The position numbers and the translations under genes were made by a program. A DNA stretch of 64,000 nucleotides from Oasisia sp. SBJ-2009 (lineage: Eukaryota > Annelida > Polychaeta > Sabellida > Siboglinidae): NCBI GenBank assembly GCA_964017155.1, contig OZ024857.1:23828655-23892654 (forward strand), read 5' to 3'. How positions within the stretch are numbered: the stretch's first letter is position 1; the number at the start of each line of letters is the position of its first letter. Below, piece by piece: positions 14,201 to 23,569 of this stretch. The notes beneath the pieces are model-generated. The model saw only the letters and a program-made list of their open reading frames with translations. It searched no databases and was not told where the DNA came from.

Positions 14201-17200
14201 ACCCAGGCTCCGTGAGGTGGCAGCATTTTTCAGCCCCTCAACTCTGCCTGGGTGCAGTTGTAACCGCCAGGGTGGCCTTTCCCCAGATTAGGGTAGAAAT
14301 ACTGATTGGTTCTCAGTCCTCAGTTGTTTATAAAATCGGAATTACGGTTGGATAAACCAGTATCTGTGAGGTTGCAGCATTGTTTAACCCCACACGGATA
14401 ACATACAAGGTTAGCTGTTTATCAGATGATGTTGTTTTATAAAAACTATTCAAAATTAAACTTGTATTAACACAAAATAAATAGAAATACAAATTTGCAG
14501 TTGTTTATAAAATAGGAATTACGGCAGTATTACCCAGTATCCGTGAGGTGGCAGCATTGTTTAGCCCACACGGATTGTATTCAAATGCCAGTAAAGTCAC
14601 CAGACTGTCTTCTCGGTGTAGTTCCACAGGGTCCGGGATGTTTCGGCCAAAAACAGTTTCGGCATACCGCGACGGATGTTTCGGCACAGGATGTTTCAGC
14701 ACACTCCAACCTACTCAGACGGATGATTCGGCACACCTCGTTAGAACTTGGGTGTGCCGTGATGGATGTTTCGGGACACTGAACACGAGCAGCGGAAATC
14801 TAAGGACGGACGATTTGGCCGCAAATATTAGTCAAATAATAATATTAATATACATTATATATTACTCGCAATGGAATGACAAGCAACGCAAATAATACGC
14901 AAGTAATACAATTAATTCCAAAATTATATATAATACGCAAGTCAGGACGGATGATTTGGCCCATGTAGCTCGAAACATCTGTCGCGACCGAACTTCAACG
15001 ATTGCAGAAACGGATGTTTCGGCACAATGTGCCGAAACTGATTTTGGCCGAAACATCCGGCTCCCGTTCCACAGCCGACCGACAGTCGGTTAAGCGAGAC
15101 TAGTTACACGTTAACTTCGCCAGTACCTACGACGAATGATGTCACCATATGCGTGAGGCAGTTTGTAACTCCCATCATCTTGATGTATTGGTCTTCTCAT
15201 TGTTCTAATTCAGTTGACTTCCTTCATCTACCTGGTTCTTCTGCCGGGTTCTTTATCTACAGTTGTTGCTCCCTTCTACAGTGTCTGGTGTAGTTTTCAA
15301 TTGTCAATGGTCTGTGTTTAACGGATATTGACGCTAGACATGAATATTTTCCTCCCTCCATCCGGTCTTTTCTAGATTTCTAGATGACTAGTTACTACGT
15401 ACACTTCACACGTGACGTGATATTTTAAATGTGTGTAGATTTGCAAGCCGATGATATTGGGGCTTGTTTTGAAATGATTAGACTCTCGCTGGTTCAATAC
15501 TTAAAATATCGTTATGTTGCAGTTTGCAACGGAGGAGCACCCGCTGGTCATCTTCCTGGACTCTCTCGATCAGCTGTCGTCGGCCTACCAGGCTCACACC
15601 CTCACGTGGCTGCCCAAGGTGCTGCCGCCACACGTCCACCTCGTCGTGTCCACTCTACCGCAGTACGCCGAGATCCTCGACACTCTCAAGGACATCGTCC
15701 CGAACCAGCGCAACTTCGTCAAGGTGCTTCCTCTCGGCCCGCAGATGGGACAGGCCGTCCTGCACGACTGGCTCAAGAGTAGCGGACGCACGCTGACCTC
15801 GTCGCAACAGGGCGTCGTCCAGCAGGCACTGATCAAGTGCAGCCTGCCGCTGTACACGCGACTCATCTTCGAGGAGGTCTGCCGCTGGAAGTCGTACACG
15901 CCGCCGTTGCAGACGCAGCTGCAAGACTGCGTCACGGGCATCCTCAACGTGCTGTTTGAGCGGGTCGAGCGCTACTACGGTGACGTGTTCGTGTGTCACG
16001 CGCTGTCGTACCTGACGGCGTCCAAGAACGGACTGAGCGACGCGGAACTCGAGGACCTGCTGTCGCTCGACGACGAGGTGCTCAACGACGTCTTCATCTA
16101 CTGGCTGCCGCCGGTGCGACGCATCCCGCCTCTGCTCTGGCCGCGTCTGCACAACGAACTCTCGTCCTACATCACGCAGCGAGAGGCTAATGCCACCGTT
16201 GTCCTCTACTGGTACCATCGCCAGTTCATCGAGGTCGCCAACCAGCGGTATCTGTCCAACATCCCGCACCGCATCTACATCCACTCGGTGCTCGTGCACT
16301 ACTACCTCGGCACGTGGGGCGGCGGGGTCAAGAAGCCGTTCCGCTACTCGGCCATCCAGGTGCAGCAGCTCGGCCTGCCGAAGGCGGAGAGCGAGGCCGA
16401 CCGCAAGGTGCCGATGCAGCCGCTGCAGTTCGCCGGCGAGGGACAGAAGAAGGTGCGCTACAACCTGCGCAAGCTGAGCGAGCTGCCGTACCACCTCGTC
16501 AACAGCCGGCGTGTCGCCGACCTGAAGCGCGAGGTGCTCTTCAACTACAACTGGCTGCACGCGAAGATCACGTCGATGTCGCTGCACGACGTGCTCGCCG
16601 ACTTCCGGTTCGCCGCGCAGAAGGACATGAAGGACGAGGAGACGTCGCTGCTGGAGAACACGCTGCGACTGTGCGGCAGTCACGTCAACCGCAACCCGGA
16701 CACGCTCGCCTTCGACCTGCTCGGGCGCCTGCTGCCCTACTACGACGACCATCGCAACATTCGCGTGCTGCTGCAGCAGTGCGACACGGAGTCGCTGCGC
16801 CACTCGGCCATCGTGCCCGTGTTCCAGTGCTTCGAGGCGACCAAGGGCATGCTGCGCTACATACTCGAGGACCACAAGAAGACGGTGCGCGACCTCACGT
16901 TCAGCAAGAGCACGGACGAGCTCATCTCGGTGTCGCTCGACGGCACGATCGGATTCTGGGACCTGACGTCGGGCGAGCGCACGCGCACGATCGACATATC
17001 GGACCAGAAGCTCGGCAACCACACGAAGCTGCTGCAGTCGGGCGACGGGCGCTACCTGATCTGCGACAGCGGCGAGAACAACTCGCCGGTGTGCATCTTC
17101 AACATGAAGACGAACCAGCTCGTCTACAAGATCGGCAAGCGCTCGCCGAATGTGCGGCGGGTGTTCAGCGTCGGCAACCTGCTGTGTCGCCAGAAGAGCA

Positions 17201-19614
17201 TCATCAACATCAAGTCGGGCAAGGTGATATGCTCGCTGGGAACGTTCACCAGGTCGAAGAACTTCGTGACGTGCGGCATCACGCCGAACGAGAAGTTCAT
17301 CCTGGTCGGCGAGGAGACGCAAACGAACATGTTCGATCTCAAGTCGAGCCATCTCCAGGCGGTCTTTCCGGCCGACAACCTCCCCTGTATGTTCGCCATC
17401 ACGCCGGACAGTCGATACGCCTACGCCGGCTACACGGAAGACTGCCTCTTCAAGGTGTTCGATCTCGACCCGAAGAGCGAGTCGTTCGGCAAAGTCATCG
17501 TCGACTTCGACGCGCAGAATGAATTCCCGGAAGTGCACACCTCCGACGGTCCCAGATTCGGCAAGGAGCTGGGGGAGGTGGCGATCTCGCCGAACAACCC
17601 GTACCACGTGGCCCTGAACGTGAAGCGCTGCCACCTGGTCGTGTACAACGTCGACCTGCTGAGCGCGAAGCTGTTGGACATGAGCGAGGTGCTGCGCGGG
17701 CGCCCCACGAACAAGGTCTACCTGTTCGGCACGACGTTCAACTACGACGGCCGCCACGTGCTGGCGGGCATGGACCGGCACCTGTACATCTGGAACGTCG
17801 ACAGCGGCACGGTGCACAAGACGATCAGTCTGCACAATACGCACACCTTCCCGTTCGCCGTGTCGCACGTCAAGAACTTCGTCGTGACGGGCTCGCAGGG
17901 CAACACGGCCATCAAGGTGTGGGACTTCGACGACAGCACCAAGTCCGCCGGAGCGGCCCAGCTGCGCATCTACGAGAACCCGGTCGACATGGTGACTAGC
18001 TCGCACGTCGACCAGTGCGTCTACGTGAAGCAGTACTACGGACTGGTCAACGCGAACGCGTATCACTACCTCGACAGTTTCGGCATCGACGTGTGGAACA
18101 TGAACACGGGTCACTGCCTGACGTACTTGCCGTTCGGCCAGTACGGCACGCTCGTACAGATGAGCATCTCGTCGAACGGCCAGAAGATGGCGCTGCTGCT
18201 CGGGGTGCGTTCGGAACGCTACCTGACCCTGATCGATCTCGCGGAGAACAAGCTGATCGTCTCGCTGTCGCACTTCGCCTGTCAGTCGTTTGTCATGCAC
18301 CCTAACTGGAACTTTGCCGTCACCACCGGCCAGACGGAGGAGGAGACGGAGATGAAGCTTTGGAACCTGAAGTCCGAGGCGGAGGTCGAGTGCTTCACGA
18401 ACTGCAGCAGTCCCGTGTTCGTGGCGGACGGACACCACCTGGTGTACATCGAGCACGGCAGTCAGATCGTCGTGTTCTCGCTGCAGACGTTCACGAGACT
18501 CCACGCCATGCCGTGCATCGCCGACCAGCTGCAGCTGATCCCAAACAGGCCCGATGTCGTCATGGCGACGATGTTCCCGAACAAAGAGGTCGGCGACGAG
18601 ACGCCGTACTCCGAGGTGAAGATCGTCTCCTTCGAACGCTGCAAGATCGTGTCGCGGATCAACTACGTGTCTCCGCGCGGCATCGTCGACATCTCCAAAG
18701 ACGGCCTCATCGCCATCGACAGCTACCTGCAGGCGTTCGACCTCGACAAGGGCATCATCATCAACGACCTCGCCGCCACCGTGATGGGTCCGAGCCGGGA
18801 GTACGATCTCATCCGACTGACGTACGACGGCAAGTTCGCCATCTGGGTCGACGACCTGTCGGTGGAGGTGCGCGGCATCGCGGACGGCAAGCTCGTCGCG
18901 AACGTGTGCACGCACGAGAAGCCGACGTCGCTCGAACTGCTCGAGTTCGGCTACCTGCTGGTGGTCGGACGCGAGGACGGACACGTGCTCACCATGAAGC
19001 TGCTGCACGACCGCAATCACGTCTACATCAACGCCACCGTGCCGTACGACCTCGAGGAGCGCACGACCATGGTGCTCGAGAAGTCCGCCTGTGCGGATGA
19101 CGTCATCGCCACCTTTGACCCCGTTTACCGGGTGACGCCGCAGAAGCGGCAGGACGGCGACTTCGCGCAGGTGAGCAGCAGCGTGCAGGTGAGTCTGAAC
19201 AAGCAGGCAAAGGTGCCGATCTCGATCACGAAGACGTGGTCGGAGACGGACCTGAAGGCGGCCGCGGCGACGGGCAACATCACGCCGAAACGCCGCCTCT
19301 CGTCGCCGATGCTCTTCCTGCACAACGTCACGACGAAGTCACGCGACAGCAGCCCGAAGAGCAGCCCCGCGGAGAGCCCGAGGGACAGCCCGAAGATGCG
19401 TGTGAAGGCGAAGGAGAGGACGACGGCGCACCACGAGCCGAGCAGTGCGCTGAGCGCCATACAAAAGACTGGAAACATGTTGATGGCGTGCGTCGAGGCG
19501 GGCTCCTCTCTCTCGCTCAGTCGCAGCCCGTCTCCTCGAATCTTCCCCGTCGTAGACATGGAACAACTTCATCGGCACCTGCAGAGGACAATGGACGTCT
19601 CGAAAATGTCGTAG
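3909..19614 (+). CDS. NACHT and WD-repeat domain protein (NWD1/NWD2-like), partial at the 5' end
   Basis: Coding is join(3909-4025, 4476-4679, 5206-5350, 11368-11988, 13965-14104, 15523-19614), with phases 0,0,1,1,0 at the five junctions. All junctions are GT-AG and read through in frame to TAG at 19612, giving 1,772 residues plus a missing N-terminus. Order of parts: DUF4062/TIR-like segment (DLRWG, then GQKYGYRP after the first junction), linker, NACHT ATPase with Walker A GESGSGKTS (11886-11912) and Walker B LVIFLDSLDQ (15544-15573), helical region, about 14-15 WD-like blades from about 16870 to 19060 (two propellers), and a Ser-Pro-rich tail. NWD proteins are STAND NTPases thought to act as cytosolic scaffolds or regulators; a role in this animal is inference. 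The first coding exon, with the usual start of the DUF4062 fold, is not visible and must lie before 3909. Confidence 0.93.
4476..4679 (+). CDS. NWD-like gene exon (end of DUF4062-like domain)
   Basis: 68 codons between acceptor TATGTAG (ends 4475) and donor GTATAA (4680). The start TFLGQKYGYRPFPP continues directly from SFV of the previous exon, as in the family (FV-x-LLG-x-YG). It includes TWFKKDENVLPPVYNLVP, the family's W-x-x-DEN-x-x-P-x-x-Y-x-L-x-P block. Confidence 0.92.
5206..5350 (+). CDS. NWD-like gene exon (helical linker)
   Basis: 145 nt between acceptor TTTGTAG (ends 5205) and donor GTAGGG (5351), leaving phase 1. It encodes a helical segment (RWADIFQGILLLLRDG, then REKEKYFVS) corresponding to the W-x-x-I segment ahead of the NACHT module in NWD proteins. 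A dense TA/TG microsatellite block begins 15 bp after the exon end. Confidence 0.9.
5362..5703. repeat. TA/TG/TGCG microsatellite block in intron
   Basis: (TA)n at about 5371-5420, (TG)n with TTTG interruptions at about 5455-5515, (TGCG)n at about 5516-5548, then more TA-rich sequence. It begins just after the exon ending at 5350 and borders the TIR transposon at 5704. The many short frames here are purely repeat-encoded. Confidence 0.9.
5704..8121. mobile_element. 2.4-kb non-autonomous TIR transposon with internal tandem repeats
   Basis: Terminal inverted repeats of 31 bp (5704-5734 and 8091-8121) match at 28 positions and start TATGGGT; both ends lie in (TA)n. Inside, three direct repeats of about 370 bp start near 6271, 6641 and 7018 (CTACTGGTATCATTTA, GAGGTTGATCT, ACCATTCACTGTATG). 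The motif TCACGGACGTTTG or a close variant occurs nine times in both orientations. No transposase frame exists. The superfamily is not assigned; insertion at TA is possible but is masked by the surrounding TA microsatellite. Confidence 0.8.
8195..8275. repeat. (TA)n microsatellite
   Basis: Near-perfect TA tract with a few interruptions, 70 bp beyond the right end of the TIR transposon. Confidence 0.9.
8276..10579. other. Intron sequence with no recognised feature
   Basis: Part of the 6-kb intron 5351-11367. AT-rich, with short unrelated frames on both strands and no splice-bounded coding island. Nothing repetitive was recognised apart from short TG runs near 9840-9890. Confidence 0.5.
10580..10810 (+). 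mobile_element. Decayed tRNA-derived SINE copy
   Basis: Shares with the SINEs at 36330-36645 and 45385-45700 (opposite strand) the order TTGCTTGGGCAA, CATTGCTCCAGTTCACTCAG, AATTAAT, and CATGGCTGAATGCTTCCCAGA (10766 onward). The tRNA-like head (about 10580-10640) is badly decayed and the B box is not recognisable. Confidence 0.45.
11368..11988 (+). CDS. NWD-like gene exon with NACHT Walker A
   Basis: 621 nt after a 6-kb intron; acceptor GTGTTTCAG ends at 11367 and donor GTGAGT starts at 11989, phase 1 on both sides. Encodes TEYEIEKGLL, then the region leading to the NTPase, with P-loop GESGSGKTSLLAKAA and the following strand ILLVRFLG. The exon is clearly more GC-rich than the intron around it. 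Confidence 0.95.
12816..13934. repeat. 27-bp minisatellite abutting the acceptor of the 13965 exon
   Basis: About 41 copies of TGTCATGGCTGCCTGTGTAT plus GTATAAC, with scattered variants (GAGATGG, GACATGG, CCATCTG). A few copies are shortened. The unit is divisible by 3, so both strands have open frames of up to 226 residues that encode only the repeat. The array runs into the polypyrimidine region of the acceptor at 13963-13964. Confidence 0.95.
13965..14104 (+). CDS. NWD-like gene exon (NACHT segment after the P-loop)
   Basis: 140 nt between acceptor CCTGTCACAG (ends 13964) and donor GTGAGT (14105). It completes the split glycine codon to give RFLG-TTARSSSLRLVLGS, the family's VRFLGTT-x-x-S-S-x-LR motif. 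The 27-bp minisatellite ends only about 30 bp before its acceptor. Confidence 0.93.
14190..15102. mobile_element. hAT-like non-autonomous element in intron, interrupted by a nested MITE
   Basis: Starts TAGCCTCGGTTACCC and ends in the near inverse of TAGTCTCGCTTAACC. It is flanked by 9-bp GTCACACGT (14181-14189) and GTTACACGT (15103-15111), one mismatch. The body carries repeated CCGTGAGGTGGCAGCATT boxes and AT-rich spacers, and is the same family as the two arms at 25363-26626. It is split at 14630-15065 by another element. Terminal TAG and an 8-9-bp duplication fit hAT; no transposase is encoded. Confidence 0.8.
14630..15065. mobile_element. 436-bp MITE with 9-bp target duplication and subterminal repeats
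   Basis: Exact 9-bp target duplication GTTCCACAG at 14621-14629 and 15066-15074. Terminal inverted repeats share GGATGTTTCGGCCAAAA then CAGTTTCGGCA. The interior carries at least six more copies of GGATGTTTCGGCACA or variants in direct orientation (near 14674, 14690, 14720, 14762, 14806, 14945), probably transposase-binding sites. The target length allows Mutator-like, Merlin-like or hAT-like assignment; I do not choose among these. Confidence 0.85.
15523..19614 (+). CDS. NWD-like gene terminal exon: Walker B, helical region, WD repeats, Ser-rich tail
   Basis: A single 4,092-nt exon after acceptor ATGTTGCAG (ends 15522). Walker B LVIFLDSLDQ lies at 15544-15573, followed by the sensor-like LVVSTLPQY. 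WD-type blades start at about 16870; examples are LDGTIGFWDL, RHLYIWNV, GNTAIKVWDF, EMKLWNL and SYLQAFDL. After about 19140 the tail is low-complexity and rich in S, P, R and K (SSPKSSPAESPRDSPK), with many proline-directed Ser sites. Third positions are strongly G/C-biased, which keeps the antisense strand open for more than 1,200 codons. That antisense frame is an artefact of codon bias. Confidence 0.96.
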   Translation, partial: FATEEHPLVIFLDSLDQLSSAYQAHTLTWLPKVLPPHVHLVVSTLPQYAEILDTLKDIVPNQRNFVKVLPLGPQMGQAVLHDWLKSSGRTLTSSQQGVVQQALIKCSLPLYTRLIFEEVCRWKSYTPPLQTQLQDCVTGILNVLFERVERYYGDVFVCHALSYLTASKNGLSDAELEDLLSLDDEVLNDVFIYWLPPVRRIPPLLWPRLHNELSSYITQREANATVVLYWYHRQFIEVANQRYLSNIPHRIYIHSVLVHYYLGTWGGGVKKPFRYSAIQVQQLGLPKAESEADRKVPMQPLQFAGEGQKKVRYNLRKLSELPYHLVNSRRVADLKREVLFNYNWLHAKITSMSLHDVLADFRFAAQKDMKDEETSLLENTLRLCGSHVNRNPDTLAFDLLGRLLPYYDDHRNIRVLLQQCDTESLRHSAIVPVFQCFEATKGMLRYILEDHKKTVRDLTFSKSTDELISVSLDGTIGFWDLTSGERTRTIDISDQKLGNHTKLLQSGDGRYLICDSGENNSPVCIFNMKTNQLVYKIGKRSPNVRRVFSVGNLLCRQKSIINIKSGKVICSLGTFTRSKNFVTCGITPNEKFILVGEETQTNMFDLKSSHLQAVFPADNLPCMFAITPDSRYAYAGYTEDCLFKVFDLDPKSESFGKVIVDFDAQNEFPEVHTSDGPRFGKELGEVAISPNNPYHVALNVKRCHLVVYNVDLLSAKLLDMSEVLRGRPTNKVYLFGTTFNYDGRHVLAGMDRHLYIWNVDSGTVHKTISLHNTHTFPFAVSHVKNFVVTGSQGNTAIKVWDFDDSTKSAGAAQLRIYENPVDMVTSSHVDQCVYVKQYYGLVNANAYHYLDSFGIDVWNMNTGHCLTYLPFGQYGTLVQMSISSNGQKMALLLGVRSERYLTLIDLAENKLIVSLSHFACQSFVMHPNWNFAVTTGQTEEETEMKLWNLKSEAEVECFTNCSSPVFVADGHHLVYIEHGSQIVVFSLQTFTRLHAMPCIADQLQLIPNRPDVVMATMFPNKEVGDETPYSEVKIVSFERCKIVSRINYVSPRGIVDISKDGLIAIDSYLQAFDLDKGIIINDLAATVMGPSREYDLIRLTYDGKFAIWVDDLSVEVRGIADGKLVANVCTHEKPTSLELLEFGYLLVVGREDGHVLTMKLLHDRNHVYINATVPYDLEERTTMVLEKSACADDVIATFDPVYRVTPQKRQDGDFAQVSSSVQVSLNKQAKVPISITKTWSETDLKAAAATGNITPKRRLSSPMLFLHNVTTKSRDSSPKSSPAESPRDSPKMRVKAKERTTAHHEPSSALSAIQKTGNMLMACVEAGSSLSLSRSPSPRIFPVVDMEQLHRHLQRTMDVSKMS

Positions 19615-20850
19615 CATCCGTCACACGAACCGTACGCTTGACCATGTACTCTCAGCGAACAAGATACTCAGTAGTCGGACTCGTTTCGTTGTCACCGGAC
19701 TCGTGCCACGGGTGACAAACGTTGCAGTGGGCGGGCGGCAGAAGTGTTGGTGACAAATACGACAGGATTCAATCGGACTGACAGCTTTTGTGCTAGCTGC
19801 TTTATTTAAATGGGTGCTATGCATCCGAAACGACGGCCGCTACATCACTTCCATTCCATCGGTTTCATTCTGTCATGATCAATGTGCAACTCGGGAATCA
19901 CAGAATATGTCATTTGTGTCCGAGTTCTATTTTAGTTGAAGGGGTTTCACTCATTGTTATGCCACACCGCATCAATTGTTTTTATTTTGCTTCCTATTCC
20001 ACACTTCATGAATGCACGAATCTCCATATTCGTAACTAGTCCTGTGTTTACACAAATAGATTGAACAGATACAAAATTAATGAGTGGTCTATGCAAAACG
20101 TTCGTATATATACACAAACATAAAGTTTGTCTGGATCAAAACTTGGATAAAATACATATTTTGGTTAGATGTATTGAATTTGCATTTTTTATTTTCATTT
20201 TTATTCAGGAGCTTTGTTTGATCAGAAGTATTTTATTAGGAGTATTTGATCAAATACTGCCACCAACAAATTGTATCAAATCCATATAAATCTTACAGTT
20301 CTCAGTATTGTCCACACCTGTGACAATACAATATGGACAAGAAACAATATTTTAAGTACATATTTTTGCAGGTTTGACCCTCCTGTTAAGTGTTTATTAG
20401 GTTTTTCTGTATATTTGAAAATGTTCATAGTGTTTGAGCGAGTGTATTTTAATTTGACATTTTAAAACGGAAGGGGAAGGTGTGTTGTTGTTTTCCTGTT
20501 CAAAGCATAGGGATACAATGTTCAGTTGTTTTCTTGCATTCCTTATCAAAGCACAAATTGACATTATGTACAGTGAGTGCAGCCGACCATGCAGAAACAA
20601 GATTGCAAATGTTGTTATCAAGTAGTTTATTTGCTTCTCTGTATATAGTGTACCATTTTAAGAAAATGCTGAATGCTGATCGTGATCAAATGCTAGTCGA
20701 TGTAGATGTTGGAAATATTTGTTAGAAAATATTGCATATGTATAGGACATTTAAGATAGCTGTGCAGTTGCCAAACGAATTGTATGTGTTTCATGTCACA
20801 TGTGAAATGGATTAGACTTACAACTGCAAAATAAAACACACTGGGCTAGT
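19615..20850 (+). other. Probable 3' UTR of the NWD-like gene
   Basis: AT-rich sequence following the TAG at 19612, free of recognised repeats or splice-bounded frames, ending near the first canonical poly(A) signal. The extent is inferred; the transcript end could lie near either signal below. Confidence 0.5.
20830..20835 (+). terminator. Poly(A) signal AATAAA, proximal
   Basis: Canonical hexamer about 1.2 kb after the stop codon of the NWD-like gene, followed by GTGT-containing sequence. Confidence 0.45.
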
Positions 20851-20935
20851 GGTGTGCCAGAGAAGTCCTGCTAACAGCTGGTGCCAAGACGTTGTATTAC
20901 AACAAGAACACACTCACTCTTAAGTTAACCGTGGT

Positions 20936-20945
20936 AATAAATAAA
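20936..20945 (+). terminator. Overlapping poly(A) signals, distal
   Basis: Two overlapping AATAAA hexamers (20936-20941 and 20940-20945), followed within 15 bp by GTGCAGTTTGT, a plausible GU-rich downstream element. Confidence 0.4.
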
Positions 20946-20950
20946 CACGT

Positions 20951-23034
20951 GCAGTTTGTAGCCATTACCAAATTACTAGTGTCACTTCACAGCAATTTGG
21001 GTATTGCCACATGATATGGCATTGTGCAGGTGTCAGAGTATCATTACCTATGGTATTAGTCTGAGTATCAGTACCGATGGTATTAGTATTGCATAGTATC
21101 AGCACTATATCAACTTCCATTTGCTGATATGAAAATGTGTTATATAATTTATGTGATGTTAAAGGACGACACAGTGCGGGAACTTAGGACACTTAGGGGG
21201 TAGGCAATGAACGACTAAAGGTTACAAGTGTACCTGTCACATTTACACACAGTCAACTGAAGTAGGTGCGTCAAAGTGTGGCGGAGATAGAGGCGCCAAT
21301 AAAGAGAATACATACCATGACTGGTTTACTTGTTACTGCAAACAACTTTACAGTACACCAACAATTAACAGGTCAGTCGTCTTGTTCCCCGTGGAGTGGG
21401 AACATGATTTGAGCTGTTCCACTTTCAAAATAAATCTTCATCTCTTCATCACACTATTTGTAGACATATTAGTGTCACACTTTGTGACACTGTCATGTAC
21501 ACATCTAAAATTATGTTCGTTTTGGTACATCTCTAATTATGCTTATATCATTGTATAAACATTATGATTATTTATACATGAAATATTTATGTGATCATCC
21601 TAATCCCAACCATAATAACCCTAACCATAACATTAAATCTAGTTGTATAAAAATAGAGGGCAAAATACTGGGGTTGGTGCCAAAACATTGAGCGCAACTG
21701 ACTGGGGGGGGGGGGGGGCAAAAGATCGATGTGTGCATAGGCTATCGTCACAGTACTACATTTTATCCCTGGCCTTTAAATGTCTCTCATGACACTCCCA
21801 TTATACCAGGTATGTTGTATTCTACTTCTGCCACCCTCTTCTTTAAAGTGGAATAAGCCAGCATACACTGTACTTGAAAACAGTCAAAAATGTTTTATAC
21901 TACTGCTGTAGTACTGGTGGAAGACCATCATGGCATGGCAATTGTAGTCTTTATTACGCAAGCATCGTGAGATGCCAGCACGACCTTGCCCGTTGTCCCA
22001 CTGGTGGTGCCACTTTACGAATGTGTTTTAATCAAATTGCCTAGCCCTAGCCACAAGGCCCCAGGTTTAGACCTAGCCTCGATTACAAACGTTCTGTTCA
22101 CTGTTGATATATATATTACTCCATGTAACGCGTGTGTGACATGGTGTCATTATGTAGGTATGTGACAGAAAAAAAAAAACATTCTGAAGTCACAAATATT
22201 TTTTATTTTTTTACTCAGTGGATAGGGCATTGAAACACAAACAAAATGACACCAACATTATGATGATAGGATAGGTATTAAGGAAGATATGGTATTTTTT
22301 CTACCCTCAAATTGCGTTGATTGGTTTCTATTGTTTTATGCTATCTTAAGACAAAAACTGTGATCCAAACTTGGGGTAGAGTTAGCTAAACATGACCTAT
22401 CTCCTTTAAAACTGGATAGAATTCTATGAAATTTTCAAAGAATCAAGGCGACTGTATGAGGTTAATATATTCACATATTTTTTATTATTATTTTTAGTAT
22501 TAATTAATAATTAGCTTAACTAATATGATTAATCAACATGATGCCGTGATGGGCACACTGATGTTTCTTCTTGGGGCAAGGTTATGTACTTGAAAACAAG
22601 AAACTTGATGACTTGTTGCTTTACACTTAAATTAGTAATAATTATAGTAGAGAATAAATAGATAATATAAATTAATTAAATTAATTAATCAATCAATCAA
22701 TTAAATCAATATTTTTTCAATTAAATTGATTAATTACCGACTGTCCGTTTCGATAAAGAAAAATGCATGCACACACACTAAACAGTAACCCAGCTTACTG
22801 AAATTGAGAGAAAATAAGTTTAGCAATTAACATTAACTTCTCAATTAGTTAATCGGGCTAATAGTTTGTGGACCAATTACAGATCCCGTCATAGGTCATG
22901 GTTGATCGCCCCAAAGAAAATTGATTGGGTTGTTGAGAACAACAGGAATGGCCTTACATGCAGTTCACATAAATAAAGATGAATTGATTGATTGTTTTAT
23001 TGAATAATCAAATGAATTCAGCTTACTTACTGAA
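20951..23034. other. Intergenic, AT-rich
   Basis: No coding island. It holds a 15-base G homopolymer at 21704-21718, small repeats of TATGGTATTAGT near 21040-21100, and an AT-rich AATTAATTAAAT tract at 22665-22740. Confidence 0.5.
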
Positions 23035-23065
23035 ATGTCTTTGTATTACAGGTACATGTCCGAAG

Positions 23066-23565
23066 TTAGAGGAGTAAATCCCCATACAACAGATCCACGG
23101 CAAGAGAATACACAGAGATATCATAGTCCACAGCATCTTTGTAATCCTGGGATTTACTCCAATATGCCACTTTGTATTTTTGACTTTGCCTTTTCAGTTT
23201 CTCCACTTTTCCATTGTAAGGAACAAGTCCACCAGCTTCATACCACACATGGACAAGACTGTAACCGACCACCCTCCCCTCCAGAACATCTGAACAAACA
23301 GACTCCTCAAGATTGGGAAACTCATTAAGCACAGAATCCAACTCTCCTTTCTTTAATTTCCTTTCCAACTCCCTCCTCTTGGCTTCATTCCTTTCTTGCT
23401 GCTTCCGATCTTGTCGCTTAATCAACTCCTTCTCAAGATCCTTCTGCTTTTGTCTTCGACTGTCTCTCTGTTTTCTGCCAAATGTCACTGCTTTATTTAA
23501 AATGTGGTCCCTCCTTTCACTGTCCAAACTATCGAGATACGCTACAGTACGGTTTTTCTTGGCCC
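23066..23565 (-). CDS. C-terminal fragment of an uncharacterised basic coiled-coil protein
   Basis: Minus-strand frame ending TAA at 23068-23066. From about 23565 it reads MRAKKNRTVAYLDSLDSERR, then a highly charged helix (KQKDLEKELIKRQDRKQQER, ELERKLKKGEL), then VVGYSLVHVWYEAGGLVPYN and a tail ending in a DLLYGDLLL-like motif. The W-Y-x-G-x-V ... GDL tail resembles small barrel-like C-termini of multicopy invertebrate proteins, often transposon-associated; this is recalled resemblance, not a match. The frame stays open upstream to 23731, but that part looks like LINE 3' UTR. It may be a terminal exon, a gene fragment, or the end of a degraded mobile element. Confidence 0.5.
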
Positions 23566-23569
23566 TCAT

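Noticed and set aside
16314..17522. 402-codon second plus-strand frame within the same exon
   Set aside because: A +1/+2 shadow of the GC-rich coding exon, rich in Ala, Arg and Gly, with no domain.
15655..19323. 1,222-codon open frame antisense to the NWD-like terminal exon
   Set aside because: It mirrors strong G/C third-position bias on the sense strand. The product is an Arg/Val/His/Glu/Leu-rich low-complexity chain without domains, while the sense strand has a recognisable NACHT/WD protein.
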